Shown here: in pieces, positions 26,262 to 34,144 of the stretch | Position numbering within the stretch: the stretch's first letter is position 1 | How the letters are laid out: each line of letters starts with the position of its first letter | Origin: Mycoplasmataceae bacterium | Lineage (GTDB): Bacteria > Bacillota_I > Bacilli_A > Mycoplasmatales > Mycoplasmoidaceae | Direction: 5' to 3' | NCBI GenBank assembly: GCA_031290395.1 | Contig: JAITNN010000021.1 | Coordinates: 124,001-188,000 of the forward strand | DNA: 64,000 bases | Notes under the pieces: generated by a model | The model's database searches: none | Seen by the model: only the letters and a program-made list of their open reading frames with translations | What the model was told of the DNA's origin: nothing | Made by a program: the position numbers and the translations under genes

Positions 26262-27539
26262 ATGAGAATGCAAAAAAAACAACAGACTTTTCATAGCAAT
26301 AACAATGGTGTTTACAAAATGAGCAAAAAATCTGTATGGATTATTTGCGGCATTATTTTAGGATTATTATGTGTTTTAATGACGGTCGCCGCTTTTTACG
26401 ATTACCAAATTGATTGAATATTAGCTAGACCAGAATTACCTGCACCCGCTACTGGGTTTGTTTATACTAGCGATGTATTCGCTCGAATCATGGAAATCAT
26501 TGGTACAGGGCCTTGCATTCTTGCAACGATTTGTGCATTAGTAATATTCCACCAAAATGCTTACAAAATACAAAACAAGGGTTGACGTGGTGTGGTTCGT
26601 TGAGGAACAATGATTGTTGCGATTGGATGAGTTGTTTATTCTTGCTTCTTCCAATTCTTCCCATTAATGTTAGTCTCATTTGAAGGTGTAGACCGTTATG
26701 GACAAATTAGTCCATTAGACGCTTATGGTAATATTAAAACTCCGTTAACATTTTGGTGCTTTATTGGATTCGGACTAATATTTAGTTCATTCTTTATCGC
26801 TCCAATTTGATTAATATTTAGACGCATTGAAAAGCAAACAATGGCTGAATTATTAAGATACGCCTTTATCTTAACATCTGCAAGCGTTATTGCAATCTTG
26901 TTAGTGGAAATCGCTATTAAGCCCACTCTTCAAAGAGAAAGATTTAGATTCTTGATGTCAAATGGAGTTGTTGATCCAACTAATATGTGAGCAGTTCCTA
27001 CTTGAAAATCTGAGTTTGACCCTTCTTCATCTAAATGGATTCCATGATTTACACCAATTGGTGGCACAATCCCTGAGGGGAACGGTGCATTGTCTGGCAC
27101 TATTAATATGACAAATAACCCATCTAGTTATATTAACGATCCTAACGGTGGTTTCCATTCATGATTTGCGTTGCCTTATACTCCATATGGTTATGGTTCA
27201 ACTGGCAACTTGCCATTCATTAGTGAAGATGCTTCCAAATCATTCCCGAGTGGACACGAGACTATGGCCGCTGTTGGTTTCTATTCATTAGTTACATTAC
27301 CATTCACAGTTCGTAAATTAAACACAAAGAAAATTAGAATTTCATTATTCATCATTGCCGTTGCTGGAAGCGGTTTAGTCGCTTTTGGTAGATTATTAGC
27401 TGGTGCTCACTATTTAAGTGATGTAGTGATTGGCAGTTTAATTGCTATTGCTTTATTAACGATCTTCTTCTGCCAATATGTTTATGGTTCAAAACACTTA
27501 AATAAATGATGTAACTTACAAATTAGAAAGAGCTACTAG
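26262..27539 (+). CDS. PAP2-family membrane phosphatase
   Basis: 425 residues with six predicted membrane spans. PAP2 motifs are complete: KPTLQRERFRF (variant of KxxxxxxRP), SFPSGHETM (PSGH), and RLLAGAHYLSDVVIGS (SRxxxxxHxxxD). Likely dephosphorylates a lipid phosphate such as phosphatidylglycerophosphate or phosphatidic acid. GGAG precedes the ATG at 26262. After a TGA Trp the frame continues nine more residues to TAG at 27537. Confidence 0.9.
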
Positions 27540-27548
27540 GAGACAATT

Positions 27549-27764
27549 ATGTTAAATACTATATTAGCTTTATCAGAAACTGCTGCACAACATGTAAATT
27601 GGTTCTTAATCGTTGGTTTAACAATCATCATTGCGATTCCTTTTATTGCTTCATCAATCATTATTCCTATCTTGTTGAAATATTACAAAAATAAAGATAA
27701 ACATAAAGCAAGTGTGAAAAAATCTAATTTTAAATCCGCCAAAAAGAAAGCGGGGCAAAAATAA
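27549..27764 (+). CDS. Small single-span membrane protein with basic tail
   Basis: 71 residues: about 18 residues outside, one hydrophobic segment (FLIVGLTIIIAIPFIASSI), then a Lys-rich cytoplasmic tail ending SAKKKAGQK. AGGAG precedes the ATG. It lies between the PAP2 phosphatase and a lipoprotein, one base from the latter. Function unknown. Confidence 0.72.
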   Translation: MLNTILALSETAAQHVNWFLIVGLTIIIAIPFIASSIIIPILLKYYKNKDKHKASVKKSNFKSAKKKAGQK

Positions 27765-27765
27765 T

Positions 27766-28218
27766 ATGAAAAAGATAAAAATAATAGGATCAGTAATTGG
27801 GGGTGTGCTGGCAGTTGCTATTCCATTAACTATAACGAGTTGTGGCTATGTCCTTAAGGATACTTCCATTGAAGCTAGCTCATCAACGGCTGACGTTTCA
27901 CTTGGGGGTTCTAATGACTTTGTATTTAATTGCCATTATGGTCAATATGTTACAGTAACTAAAATAACGATTTCCACAGTTCACGACGGAAAAATTGATG
28001 ATCAAGATGCTTATGGAGTCTCTTTAAATTTTAACGGAACGTTAACAACTAATGTAAGCACTATAAATGCAACTATAAGCGCCGAAAATGATCCTAGCAT
28101 CGTTGGTATTCATAAAGGTCTTGTTTACCAATGATGCATGATTGGAACCGATGTTAATGGTCACTCAGCTACATCAAGTGGCAACGGTACATTAGATGTT
28201 AATGTTGCTACATCTTAA
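27766..28218 (+). CDS. Lipoprotein, hypothetical
   Basis: 150 residues. Lipoprotein signal peptide MKKIKIIGSVIGGVLAVAIP followed by TITSC, so Cys at about residue 26 would be lipid-modified and the mature protein surface-exposed. The rest is beta-rich, with many Ser/Thr/Asn and no catalytic motif. One TGA Trp near the end. Probably a surface antigen. Confidence 0.78.
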
Positions 28219-28307
28219 ATAATGACGATAATTTACTATAGATATAGTCGTTGGGCTCATTTTAATTACTAATATATTTTTTTAGTCATTATAATTACTA
28301 CCATTTT

Positions 28308-28392
28308 GGACGGGTAGCGAAGCGGCCAAACGCAGCTGACTGTAAATCAGCCACCTCCGGTTTCAGTGGTTCGAATCCACTCCCGTCCACCA
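28308..28392 (+). tRNA. tRNA-Tyr (GTA)
   Basis: Acceptor stem GGACGGG pairs with CCCGTCC, the anticodon loop contains GTA, a long variable arm and a T-loop GGTTCGAATCC are present, and CCA is encoded. First gene of a four-tRNA cluster. Confidence 0.97.
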
Positions 28393-28397
28393 GTAAT

Positions 28398-28472
28398 TGG
28401 GGTGTAGCCAAGCGGTAAGGCATCAGATTTTGATTCTGACACGCGGTGGTTCGAATCCACCCTCCCCAGCCA
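28398..28472 (+). tRNA. tRNA-Gln (TTG)
   Basis: Acceptor TGGGGTG... with ...CTCCCCA, anticodon loop TTTTGAT (TTG), T-arm GGTTCGAATCC, and CCA encoded. Five bases after tRNA-Tyr. Confidence 0.96.
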
Positions 28473-28474
28473 AT

Positions 28475-28549
28475 GACCCACTAGCTCAGCGGTAGAGCAT
28501 TTCACTTTTAATGAAGGGGTCCGGAGTTCGATTCTCCGGTGGGTCACCA
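28475..28549 (+). tRNA. tRNA-Lys (TTT)
   Basis: Acceptor GACCCAC pairs with GTGGGTC, anticodon loop CTTTTAA, T-arm GTTCGATTC, and CCA encoded. Confidence 0.96.
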
Positions 28550-28550
28550 T

Positions 28551-28636
28551 GCTGAAATGGCGGAACGGTAGACGCACAGGACTTAAAATCCTGTGATGGA
28601 AACATCGTGAGGGTTCAAGTCCCTCTTTCAGCACCA
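28551..28636 (+). tRNA. tRNA-Leu (TAA)
   Basis: Acceptor GCTGAAA with TTTCAGC, anticodon loop CTTAAAA (TAA), a long variable arm as expected for Leu, and CCA encoded. Last gene of the cluster. Confidence 0.96.
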
Positions 28637-28640
28637 AATA

Positions 28641-28677
28641 AAAAACGAACTAAACGTTAACGTAGTTCGTTTTTTTT
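28641..28677 (+). terminator. Terminator of the tRNA cluster
   Basis: Stem ACGAACTA / TAGTTCGT extended by A/T pairs, followed by an eight-T run. Strong rho-independent terminator directly after tRNA-Leu. Confidence 0.9.
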
Positions 28678-28706
28678 ATATTATGGCGAAATTAAATCTT
28701 GGTTTA

Positions 28707-29168
28707 TTAATAATATTTGTGGTAATCAATTTCCAATAGTAAACCAATTTGTTTTGCTAATTCTACTTTTGGGGTTCTTTCACCATTAATAATTTTGCTA
28801 ATATAACCTTCACTAATATCAAGAAACTTAGATAATTTATATTGCGATACATCTTTTTTCTTCAATTGCAGAGCAACTTCTTTAGCAAATTCTTTAGTCA
28901 CAAAGTGAGCAATTTTAGTATTTTGATTCGATTTTACCAATATGCGCATTTCATTCTTTTTACATTTAATATCATTTATTTTAGAAGGACTATGTAAATT
29001 ATTCAAGCCATCCAAATAAAGCGATAACGCATCAATTGCGTTTTCGTATGCATCTTCAATGGTTTTGCCAAATGTAAGACAATCTTCTAAATCTGGAAAG
29101 TAAATATTATATGTATTCTTTTCTTTATATATTATTGCTGGATATGTGTGTTGGGTCTTTTTATTCAT
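28707..29168 (-). CDS. hicB: HicB-family antitoxin with C-terminal HTH
   Basis: 153 residues from MNKKTQHTYPAIIY. The N-terminal partial RNase-H-like HicB fold shows YPAIIYKEKNTYNIYFPDLEDC and TFGKTIEDAYENAIDAL. The C-terminal helix-turn-helix is SQYKLSKFLDISEGYISKIINGER. It would neutralise HicA and repress the operon. It lies five bases after hicA, reading away from tRNA-Gly. Palindromes at 29391 and 29425 in the promoter are likely operators. Confidence 0.88.
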   Translation of the reverse strand: MNKKTQHTYPAIIYKEKNTYNIYFPDLEDCLTFGKTIEDAYENAIDALSLYLDGLNNLHSPSKINDIKCKKNEMRILVKSNQNTKIAHFVTKEFAKEVALQLKKKDVSQYKLSKFLDISEGYISKIINGERTPKVELAKQIGLLLEIDYHKYY

Positions 29169-29172
29169 AATG

Positions 29173-29366
29173 TTATTTGTTAATGCCTGCTTGTCTGTAA
29201 ATACTATGTTCTGTGCCTCTAGGCATGTCACCATGATGGATTGGTACAATTATCATTCTATTAGTTGCTATATTGAACATTTTAAGATGTGGATCCTGTT
29301 TGACTTTTTGGGATAAACCCGTGTTTTTTTTAATTTTTTAATCATTCTCTTAGCGGTGATAGGCAT
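29173..29366 (-). pseudogene. hicA: HicA mRNA-interferase toxin, frameshifted in an A8 tract
   Basis: AGGAG and ATG at 29366 start MPITAKRMIKKLKK. After an eight-A run (minus strand; 29324-29331) the frame leads to a short dead end of 32 residues. Adding one A (or removing two) would restore NTGLSQKVKQDPHLKMFN, with the conserved His, and IIVPIHHGDMPRGTEHSIYR, a clear HicA C-terminus ending at the TAA 29173-29175. The toxin is therefore off as sequenced. Either a real inactivation, slippage-based switching, or a homopolymer sequencing error. Confidence 0.8.
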
Positions 29367-29390
29367 TAAATTCTCCTCTAATAAAAATGT

Positions 29391-29447
29391 CTTAACATTG
29401 TTAAGCGTCATTGTTATATATAGTATACTTGACAAATTGTCAAGTAT
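29391..29447 (-). promoter_or_regulatory. hicAB promoter with two palindromic operators
   Basis: Minus-strand TTGACA (29438-29443) and TATATA (29415-29420) are 17 bases apart. A perfect 23-base palindrome (arms ATACTTGACAA) at 29425-29447 covers the -35 box, and a second one, CTTAACATTGTTAAG, lies at 29391-29405 just downstream. Likely HicB binding sites for autorepression. Confidence 0.75.
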
Positions 29448-29500
29448 TATTAATGATTAGTGTATTTTTATATTATTAATATAAAATTAATACTACAAAT

Positions 29501-29574
29501 GCGGGTATAGTTCAGTGGTAGAACTATAGCCTTCCAAGCTATTAATGTCGGTTCGATTCCGATTACCCGCTCCA
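29501..29574 (+). tRNA. tRNA-Gly (TCC), integration target
   Basis: Acceptor GCGGGTA with TACCCGC, anticodon loop CTTCCAA (TCC), T-arm GGTTCGATTCC, discriminator T, and CCA encoded. Its last 24 bases are the left attachment site of the integrated element. The tRNA is intact, so integration regenerated its 3' end. Confidence 0.97.
29551..29574 (+). repeat. attL: 3' end of tRNA-Gly
   Basis: 24 bases from GTTCGATTCC to CCCGCTCCA, identical to 52483-52506. Direct repeats of a tRNA 3' end flanking a tyrosine recombinase gene are the standard footprint of site-specific integration. Confidence 0.93.
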
Positions 29575-29578
29575 AAGC

Positions 29579-29734
29579 ATGAGGATTCAGAGTCCTCGTG
29601 ACCAACGAAAAAGATTAATCACGAATTTGACTAACGCCATAAAACTAGTCCAAGGTTGTGATAGTTTTGAATTACAAGCCATTTATGATGAACTAAGTTT
29701 TTCTTTGCAAGCAGTAAAGAAATATAAGACTTAG
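29579..29734 (+). pseudogene. 51-residue ORF resembling the C-terminal tail of MnmE
   Basis: MRIQSPRDQRKRLITNLTNA...CDSFELQAIYDELSFSLQAV then a stop. The spacing of RxxLI, LTNAI and ELxAIxxEL resembles the helical C-terminal part of the tRNA-modifying GTPase MnmE, without its final C-GK motif. It starts only five bases inside the element. Could be a decayed capture or chance; identification is weak. Confidence 0.3.
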
Positions 29735-30643
29735 TTTTTTAATTTGGTTAGTCCAAACGAACAATTTAAGAACACTTGATTCGTTTGAAAAATAAAGTAA
29801 TTCATTATTTGACCTGATTAGAATTCGAATCAACAGTTGTAAAACTAAGGTTCGCACGGCAATGTATAAAAATAAAAAAGAAGTCTATATTAACGACTTC
29901 CCATTTTTAATAATTTTCCAAACGAACAACTTAAGAACAACAATATTATACACGGTTTTAACGGTGTGTTAAAATATTTAAAAAATGATTCGCAAATCTT
30001 TGGAGTAAAAGTTAACATGATCGGTCGATGATTGGGCAAACAGGTTCCGACATGTATTTCCATAGAAAAGGTCTTTTGAGCATTTAACAAATGCACTGGG
30101 TAGCTAATGACTACTAACGGCGTAATGGAGTAGGTTGTAGCAGCATCAGCAACTGCAAATGCCGAAGTAAGGGGACTAAAAGAACCGCAAACAGTATTAA
30201 AAAGATGCCGACGCGATAAATCTGCAACTGATATAGTGCTGTATGACAACGATATAGCGAGCAGAATCTTAATTTAAGTGCAATGGTAGATTGTAGTTCG
30301 TTTGCTATGCAATCTCGCTCAAAATAGCTATTTGTGGTCATAAAATAAGCTAATTTTTTGGGGACTATAGGGGATAAAGAAAGTTTGCCTCTGCGATTAG
30401 CAGTTGTGAATGTTTGTGATTAATAATATTAATGTGTTCTTTCACAAATATGAACTAATGCTGATATTGAGATCGTAGATCTTCAATGTTCGCCATGCGT
30501 TTAAAAGTGATTTAGACAACATTTGCTTTTGAAATTACTCTTTTCTTAACCGAAAGAGAAATCAAGCAATTTGATGTGTTCTTGAAGGCGTAGTAGCGCA
30601 TTGCGCAAACTCTTTTTGCTTCTTTTTCTAAACAATTACTTTG
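29735..30643. other. Left-end region without recognisable intact genes
   Basis: I see no convincing gene. Contents: a 22-base direct repeat with one mismatch (29753-29774 and 29918-29939, beginning CCAAACGAACAA); a hairpin GAAGTC...GACTTC followed by T-rich sequence near 29880-29910; and open stretches in more than one plus-strand frame (for example a segment reading NNIIHGFNGVLKYLKN at about 29940-29985) that are interrupted and look like decayed coding sequence. The repeat could be an integrase arm site. Confidence 0.4.
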
Positions 30644-30991
30644 TTATTGTCCTATTAGATTATTTAATTCATTACCAGCTGATGGTAAGACACTTTGAAT
30701 TTCAACTAAAGATTTTTGTTCATTAACCGTATACAACAAAACATATTGTTTAGATTTACCAATCGGATAACATCTACAAGCATTATTTTGATAACTACAC
30801 TTTATTTGGTAGTTTAAAAAATGCATTGATAGATAATCAATAGCCGCATCAATGTCATTAATGAAAGTATTAACCAACTTCACACCAATATCTGGTTTGT
30901 TTTGGCTTTCTCAGTATGGGATCAACCCATCACATATTAGATTAAATCTTTGAAAAGCGTAGGGCGTTAACTTTACTTTGAATGTTTTCAT
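30644..30991 (-). CDS. RelE/ParE-superfamily toxin-like protein
   Basis: 115 residues starting MKTFKVKLTPYAFQRFN and ending with YVLLYTVNEQKSLVEIQSVL, the beta-strand pattern that closes ParE/RelE folds (YxLxYxVxxxxxxVxIxxV). One TGA Trp (PYWESQ). Upstream, overlapping by 50 bases, is a small helical protein in the antitoxin position. Catalytic residues are not obvious, as is usual for ParE-like toxins. A stabilisation module for the element is the simplest reading. Confidence 0.65.
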
Positions 30992-31130
30992 AAGCTAATT
31001 TTTTAAGGCGCAATTCATTGCGCTTCATTTTAACAAATTCTTGTGCGTCTATATTTTCAAAACCTAAGCCATACAAAACTTTATTTGTATTGATTGCTGT
31101 TTGGAATTCTTTTTGAATAAGATTTTTCAT
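30942..31130 (-). CDS. Putative antitoxin partner of the ParE-like toxin
   Basis: 62 residues, MKNLIQKEFQTAINTNKVLY..., highly charged and probably all-helical (KMKRNELRLKKLAYENIQSK). TATAAT (minus, 31140-31145) is preceded by AAAAAAGTGTGT, the half-site of the element's palindromic promoter, and ends nine bases before the ATG, so the message is nearly leaderless. Its last 50 bases overlap the toxin gene in another frame. Confidence 0.6.
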   Translation of the reverse strand: MKNLIQKEFQTAINTNKVLYGLGFENIDAQEFVKMKRNELRLKKLAYENIQSKVNALRFSKI

Positions 31131-31169
31131 AACGACTAGATTATACACACTTTTTTGAATATAATAATT

Positions 31170-31340
31170 CTTGTACTTGCGACTAAATGCATATTATGTA
31201 TCTGGGATATCCCGCTTCATTGCGGACCGGTCAAGTACAGGAGGACTATTGCTAAATTTGGCAGTAGTCGCCAGATATGCATCGCCACGAGAAATCGTGG
31301 TGTCAAATCGTTTAGAAGTACCGCCTCCGGCACAATAAAC
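31170..31340. ncRNA. Hairpin-rich noncoding segment beside the integrase
   Basis: More GC-rich than its surroundings, with several good stems: CCGCTTCATTGCGG (31212-31225), GACTATTGC/GCAGTAGTC (31244-31269), CCACGAGAAATCGTGG (31285-31300), and long-range TGTACTTG/CAAGTACA (31172-31179 with 31232-31239). An open frame of 86 codons crosses it but its translation looks non-protein. It could be an RNA, recombination-site DNA, or decayed sequence. Confidence 0.4.
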
Positions 31341-31396
31341 GACCAAGTAGTCCCAAGTATTAGAATGTCAAGATTATTATCTTGCATTCTTTTCTT

Positions 31397-32314
31397 TTAT
31401 TCTTTTGTTAAATAATTATTATTTAAGAATAAATTATTGAATTTTTTTACCGAACCGTTCATTAAACAATTGGCAATATCGCAAGCGTCAAAGTTTCTTG
31501 GTGAGCCTAAGATGTAATGATTCATACAAGTTCTAACAGTGTTTCCTAAAACTTGAGCTATTGATGGTACATCTACATTTACTTCATGCATCAAACTTGC
31601 TTTTGTCCTACGTAAACTATGTGCACTTCATTTAAATTCAAAATGAGCTCATTTTTTGAAAACACAGAATCCTTCAACAATTAATCCTTTTTTAAGTCTA
31701 TATCGAATGTGTTGACAAAATCATTCGTATATTAACTTTTCAATATAAATTTCTCGTTTCTTGCATGTCTTTTCTGTATTAATAATGATTTCAGCATATG
31801 CACGTTTGTCAATTTGACTGGTGATAAATCGACTGGCCGTATTCTTATATCATTTGATTGAACACAATTCACCAATTCGCATACCAGAATTCAGTAATGC
31901 TTTAAAAGCAAAATAAATTTTTGTTCTAGCTATTTTAGTATTTTCTTGAATTGGTGAGTTGTGTATATTTAAATTAATTCATTCTTGAAATTTTTTATTT
32001 ACATATTCAATTTGATTAACATCTAATCGTGTTGTTGTTTTAGAAATTTCACTAGAACGATGATGAATGTACTTTGGATTAAATGCCATCCCATAAAATA
32101 AATTGTATGCAAATTTAAATACGGTACAATAGGCATTAGCTGTATTGTTGTTGCTTGTTGAATCTATTAATTTATTTGCCAATCTAACATCAATTTTAAC
32201 ATCACCAGAAAAATACTCTTTAAATCTGGTGACGACAGCATAATATTTTAAGCTTTTCTTTTTCTTGCAAAAACTTACCAATTTATTAAAAGTTATTTCT
32301 TGAATTATTTTCAT
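31397..32314 (-). CDS. int: Tyrosine recombinase (integrase of the element)
   Basis: 305 residues. N-terminal SAM-like DNA-binding region and C-terminal catalytic domain: first Arg in SGMRIGEL (about 143), HxxR in AHSLRRTKASL (about 229), and Tyr in MNHYI (about 267). The usual LGH before the Tyr reads LGN here, so one of the conserved catalytic positions differs. Integrates/excises the element at tRNA-Gly by inference from the flanking repeats. The ATG lies in a 26-base palindrome and TACAAT ends seven bases before it. Confidence 0.9.
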
Positions 32315-32333
32315 ACAAAATATTGTATGAAAA
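32308..32333 (-). promoter_or_regulatory. Palindrome covering the integrase start and -10
   Basis: Arms TTTTCATACAA / TTGTATGAAAA separated by AATA. The right arm contains the TACAAT -10 box and the left arm the ATG. A repressor bound here would silence the leaderless integrase message. Confidence 0.6.
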
Positions 32334-32393
32334 TAAAGGATAAAAATATAAAGTCCAAAGTAACTTTAGTTAGCAAATATTTAATTATTAAAA

Positions 32394-32641
32394 CCTATTG
32401 TTTTTGGTCGCAACAGTGTACTTATGTGGATTAACCTCTTCGAATATAAACCATTCATAAATTAACTGTTCGCAACGAGTTACTTCTTGTCATATCCCTG
32501 TGTTAGTTTACATTTTTGTAGAGAGGCAAGCCTTTGCTTAAATGCTCTAACACATTCGCTGATCCATTAGCATAAAGCTAACTGAGAGTTTTATTAGTAA
32601 GTCTTATTGATAGCATCGACTATTGCGACCAAAATCAATAG
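32394..32641. ncRNA. 248-base structured element closed by 20-base inverted repeat
   Basis: Ends CCTATTGTTTTTGGTCGCAA and TTGCGACCAAAATCAATAGG pair with one mismatch. Inside are GTGTTAG/CTAACAC, TTAGC-ATAAA-GCTAA, TACA-TTTT-TGTA and AAGC-CTTT-GCTT stems. No coding frame. Reads as a folded RNA (either strand) or a miniature inverted-repeat element; I see no target-site duplication, which favours RNA. Confidence 0.5.
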
Positions 32642-32680
32642 GTGTCGATTGCTATTAACAAACGACAAAACATTATAACA

Positions 32681-32703
32681 CACTGTTGTAAAAGTGATAT
32701 AAT
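32681..32703 (+). promoter_or_regulatory. Promoter with CACTGT..AGTG operator upstream of the hairpin cluster
   Basis: CACTGTTGTAAAAGTGA followed immediately by TATAAT (32698-32703). It closely resembles the palindromic promoters of the two duplicated RNAs (34115-34138, 43905-43928). Confidence 0.5.
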
Positions 32704-32735
32704 GAGTGATATACAGAACAAGCATTTTTGTAAGT

Positions 32736-33068
32736 CCCCAACCACCACTAATTGCTCTCTATTTCGGGTGGGTAGTCACGGCTTTTTCAAAGCCGTGACT
32801 ACCCACCCTCAACCAATAATAATTATATGGAGAGAGGAAGGTGGTGGTTGGGGGTGGGGGAGCGGTCCTAAAAACAATCCAGACTTTGTTTTTAGGTCGA
32901 TTAAACTGTCATAACGGAACATATTTCGCCGTTTAATCGAGACCTTTGGTCACCGCTCCAGCTTTCGAAAACTTGAACAAAAAGTTTTCATTTTGACAAC
33001 TTTTTACCAATAAAGCACGTTCGTGGAAGTCGTCTAATCCGACTTCCCGTGCCAGCGAAGCTGCACGG
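32736..33068 (+). other. Dense hairpin cluster: candidate origin (oriT/ssDNA origin) or structured RNA
   Basis: Nested and serial stems: CCCCAACCACCAC (32736-32748) with GTGGTGGTTGGGG (32841-32853), enclosing a perfect 20-base-pair hairpin with arm GGGTGGGTAGTCACGGCTTT (32766-32808). Next GGAGCGGT/ACCGCTCC (32859-32866, 32952-32959) encloses CCTAAAAACAA/TTGTTTTTAGG and TCGATTAAAC/GTTTAATCGA. Then GAAAACTT/AAGTTTTC, GGAAGTCG/CGACTTCC and CCGTGC/GCACGG. Directly precedes a replication-relaxation-like gene. A 90-codon open frame over it is an artefact. Confidence 0.65.
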
Positions 33069-33144
33069 CTCCCTTATTTAAGAAGTGTCTGTCTTTCGGC
33101 CAGTCCAGATCGCTACGCTCAAATTAATTTGAAAAATACAAAAT

Positions 33145-33918
33145 ATGAAAAAGAAAAATGATTGAAAAATAGATATGTTAAAGTTCATTGCTAAATGAGG
33201 CTTTGTTGACATGAGATTCTTACAAGTTGAGTTCCCTTCTAAGTCACAGCCCAAATTGAATAAATGATTAAAATTTTATGAAAAAAATAGTTTTTTAAAA
33301 TGCATTCATATACCAATTATTGTAAATCACACTGGACACATAACAGCTATTTATTTTTTAAATAAAGAAGCCTACGATTCATTGGATGGTTTTACCGAAT
33401 GGGAAAAAATTGATGATAGTTATATTGCTTTAGATCATAATTTAGCCTGCTTAAAAATTATTAAAGCGCTATATGTTGGTAAATACAATTATTGAACTGC
33501 TAGACAAAATCAAGAATTGATTAAAAAGAATCGATATAAAGATTTGAATAAATTACTAACCAAAAGATTCAAGGAGTCTAAATCTGTTGATTTTATCTAT
33601 GATCGTGGTCAGGGAAGGATAGCTGCTGAATGTGAATTAACTATGAAGTCAAGTTCACGCTACCTATATTCTAAAGGCAAGAAATTATCGGTGATCAAAA
33701 AAATAAATCGAGATTTTGGTAGAGGTATGTTCAAAAAATTAGAATATTGGGTTCCTATGGATTTAAAAGATCGCATGGAAAGAATCCTAGCCAACAAAAC
33801 TCGTGGTGCCGATGTTCTAACTTGCCCATATGAAATTAAAGCGATAGAACAATTAATTCCTGGTTGAAAAAGAGATGATCGATATAAATTCATTTTAAGT
33901 AAAATGAAAAATGTATAA
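33145..33918 (+). CDS. Replication-relaxation-like protein
   Basis: 257 residues. The N-terminal winged-helix pattern MLKFIAKWGFVDMRFLQVEF and KLNKWLKFYEKNSFLKC is followed by a mobile-element-type strand (GHITAIYFLNKEAYDSL) and ALDHNLACLKIIKALYVG, matching by pattern the Replic_Relax family found on conjugative elements and plasmids. I see no HUH, so it is not itself a relaxase. TGA Trp codons throughout. It lies just after the hairpin cluster and before a terminator. Family assignment is tentative. Confidence 0.55.
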
Positions 33919-33920
33919 AG

Positions 33921-33952
33921 AAAAAAACAACTTCTTATGAAATTGTTTTTTT
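33921..33952 (+). terminator. Terminator after the replication-relaxation-like gene
   Basis: AAAAAAACAA pairs with TTGTTTTTTT around a 12-base loop, three bases past the stop codon. It may work in both directions. Confidence 0.8.
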
Positions 33953-33954
33953 GT

Positions 33955-34080
33955 CTTAACATTTGATTGGTTAAGGTATCTTAGACATATTTATTATACC
34001 GCACACCAAAGAAAAAAACCAACCGCTAAGCGATTGACTTTTTTATTTCTTATCAATTTGATTGATTAAGTTTCTTACCA
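33955..34080. repeat. CTTA(n)TAAG inverted-repeat motif, copies 1 and 2
   Basis: Motif 1 (33955-33984) has perfect arms CTTAAC/GTTAAG then GTATCTTA; motif 2 (34049-34080) has CTTATCAAT/ATTGATTAAG then TTTCTTACC. Each follows a terminator (the second one at 34012-34044, stem around CGCTAAGCG). Related copies occur at 43827-43859 and, in the RNA leaders, at 34147-34170 and 43938-43960. Confidence 0.55.
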
Positions 34081-34114
34081 AAAATATTATACAACATAAT
34101 ATCTATTTAAAAAC

Positions 34115-34138
34115 TCACTGTAATAACAGTGATATAAT
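34115..34138 (+). promoter_or_regulatory. Operator-promoter of structured RNA copy 1
   Basis: TCACTGT-AATA-ACAGTGA palindrome (34115-34132) runs straight into TATAAT (34133-34138). Transcription would begin about 34144, exactly at the first base pair of the RNA stem. No good -35 box, so an activator or weak promoter is possible. Confidence 0.65.
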
Positions 34139-34144
34139 AATAAT

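Noticed and set aside
28347-28637. 96-residue minus-strand open frame (MVLKEGLEPSRCF...)
   Set aside because: It is the antisense of the tRNA-Tyr/Gln/Lys/Leu cluster, a well-known spurious translation.
29890-30249. 119-residue minus-strand open frame near the left end
   Set aside because: No homology pattern, no start signal, and another frame on the plus strand looks more like decayed coding sequence.
31155-31415. 86-residue plus-strand open frame beside the integrase
   Set aside because: Translation is atypical, overlaps strong hairpins, and has no ribosome binding site; treated as noncoding.
32642-32914. 90-residue plus-strand open frame
   Set aside because: Entirely within the hairpin block; Gly/Trp runs come from the G-rich stem, not from a protein.
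33145-33918. Relaxase call for the replication-relaxation-like protein
   Set aside because: No HUH motif or catalytic Tyr in a relaxase context is visible; only the winged-helix-like and ALDHNL patterns support the weaker family call.
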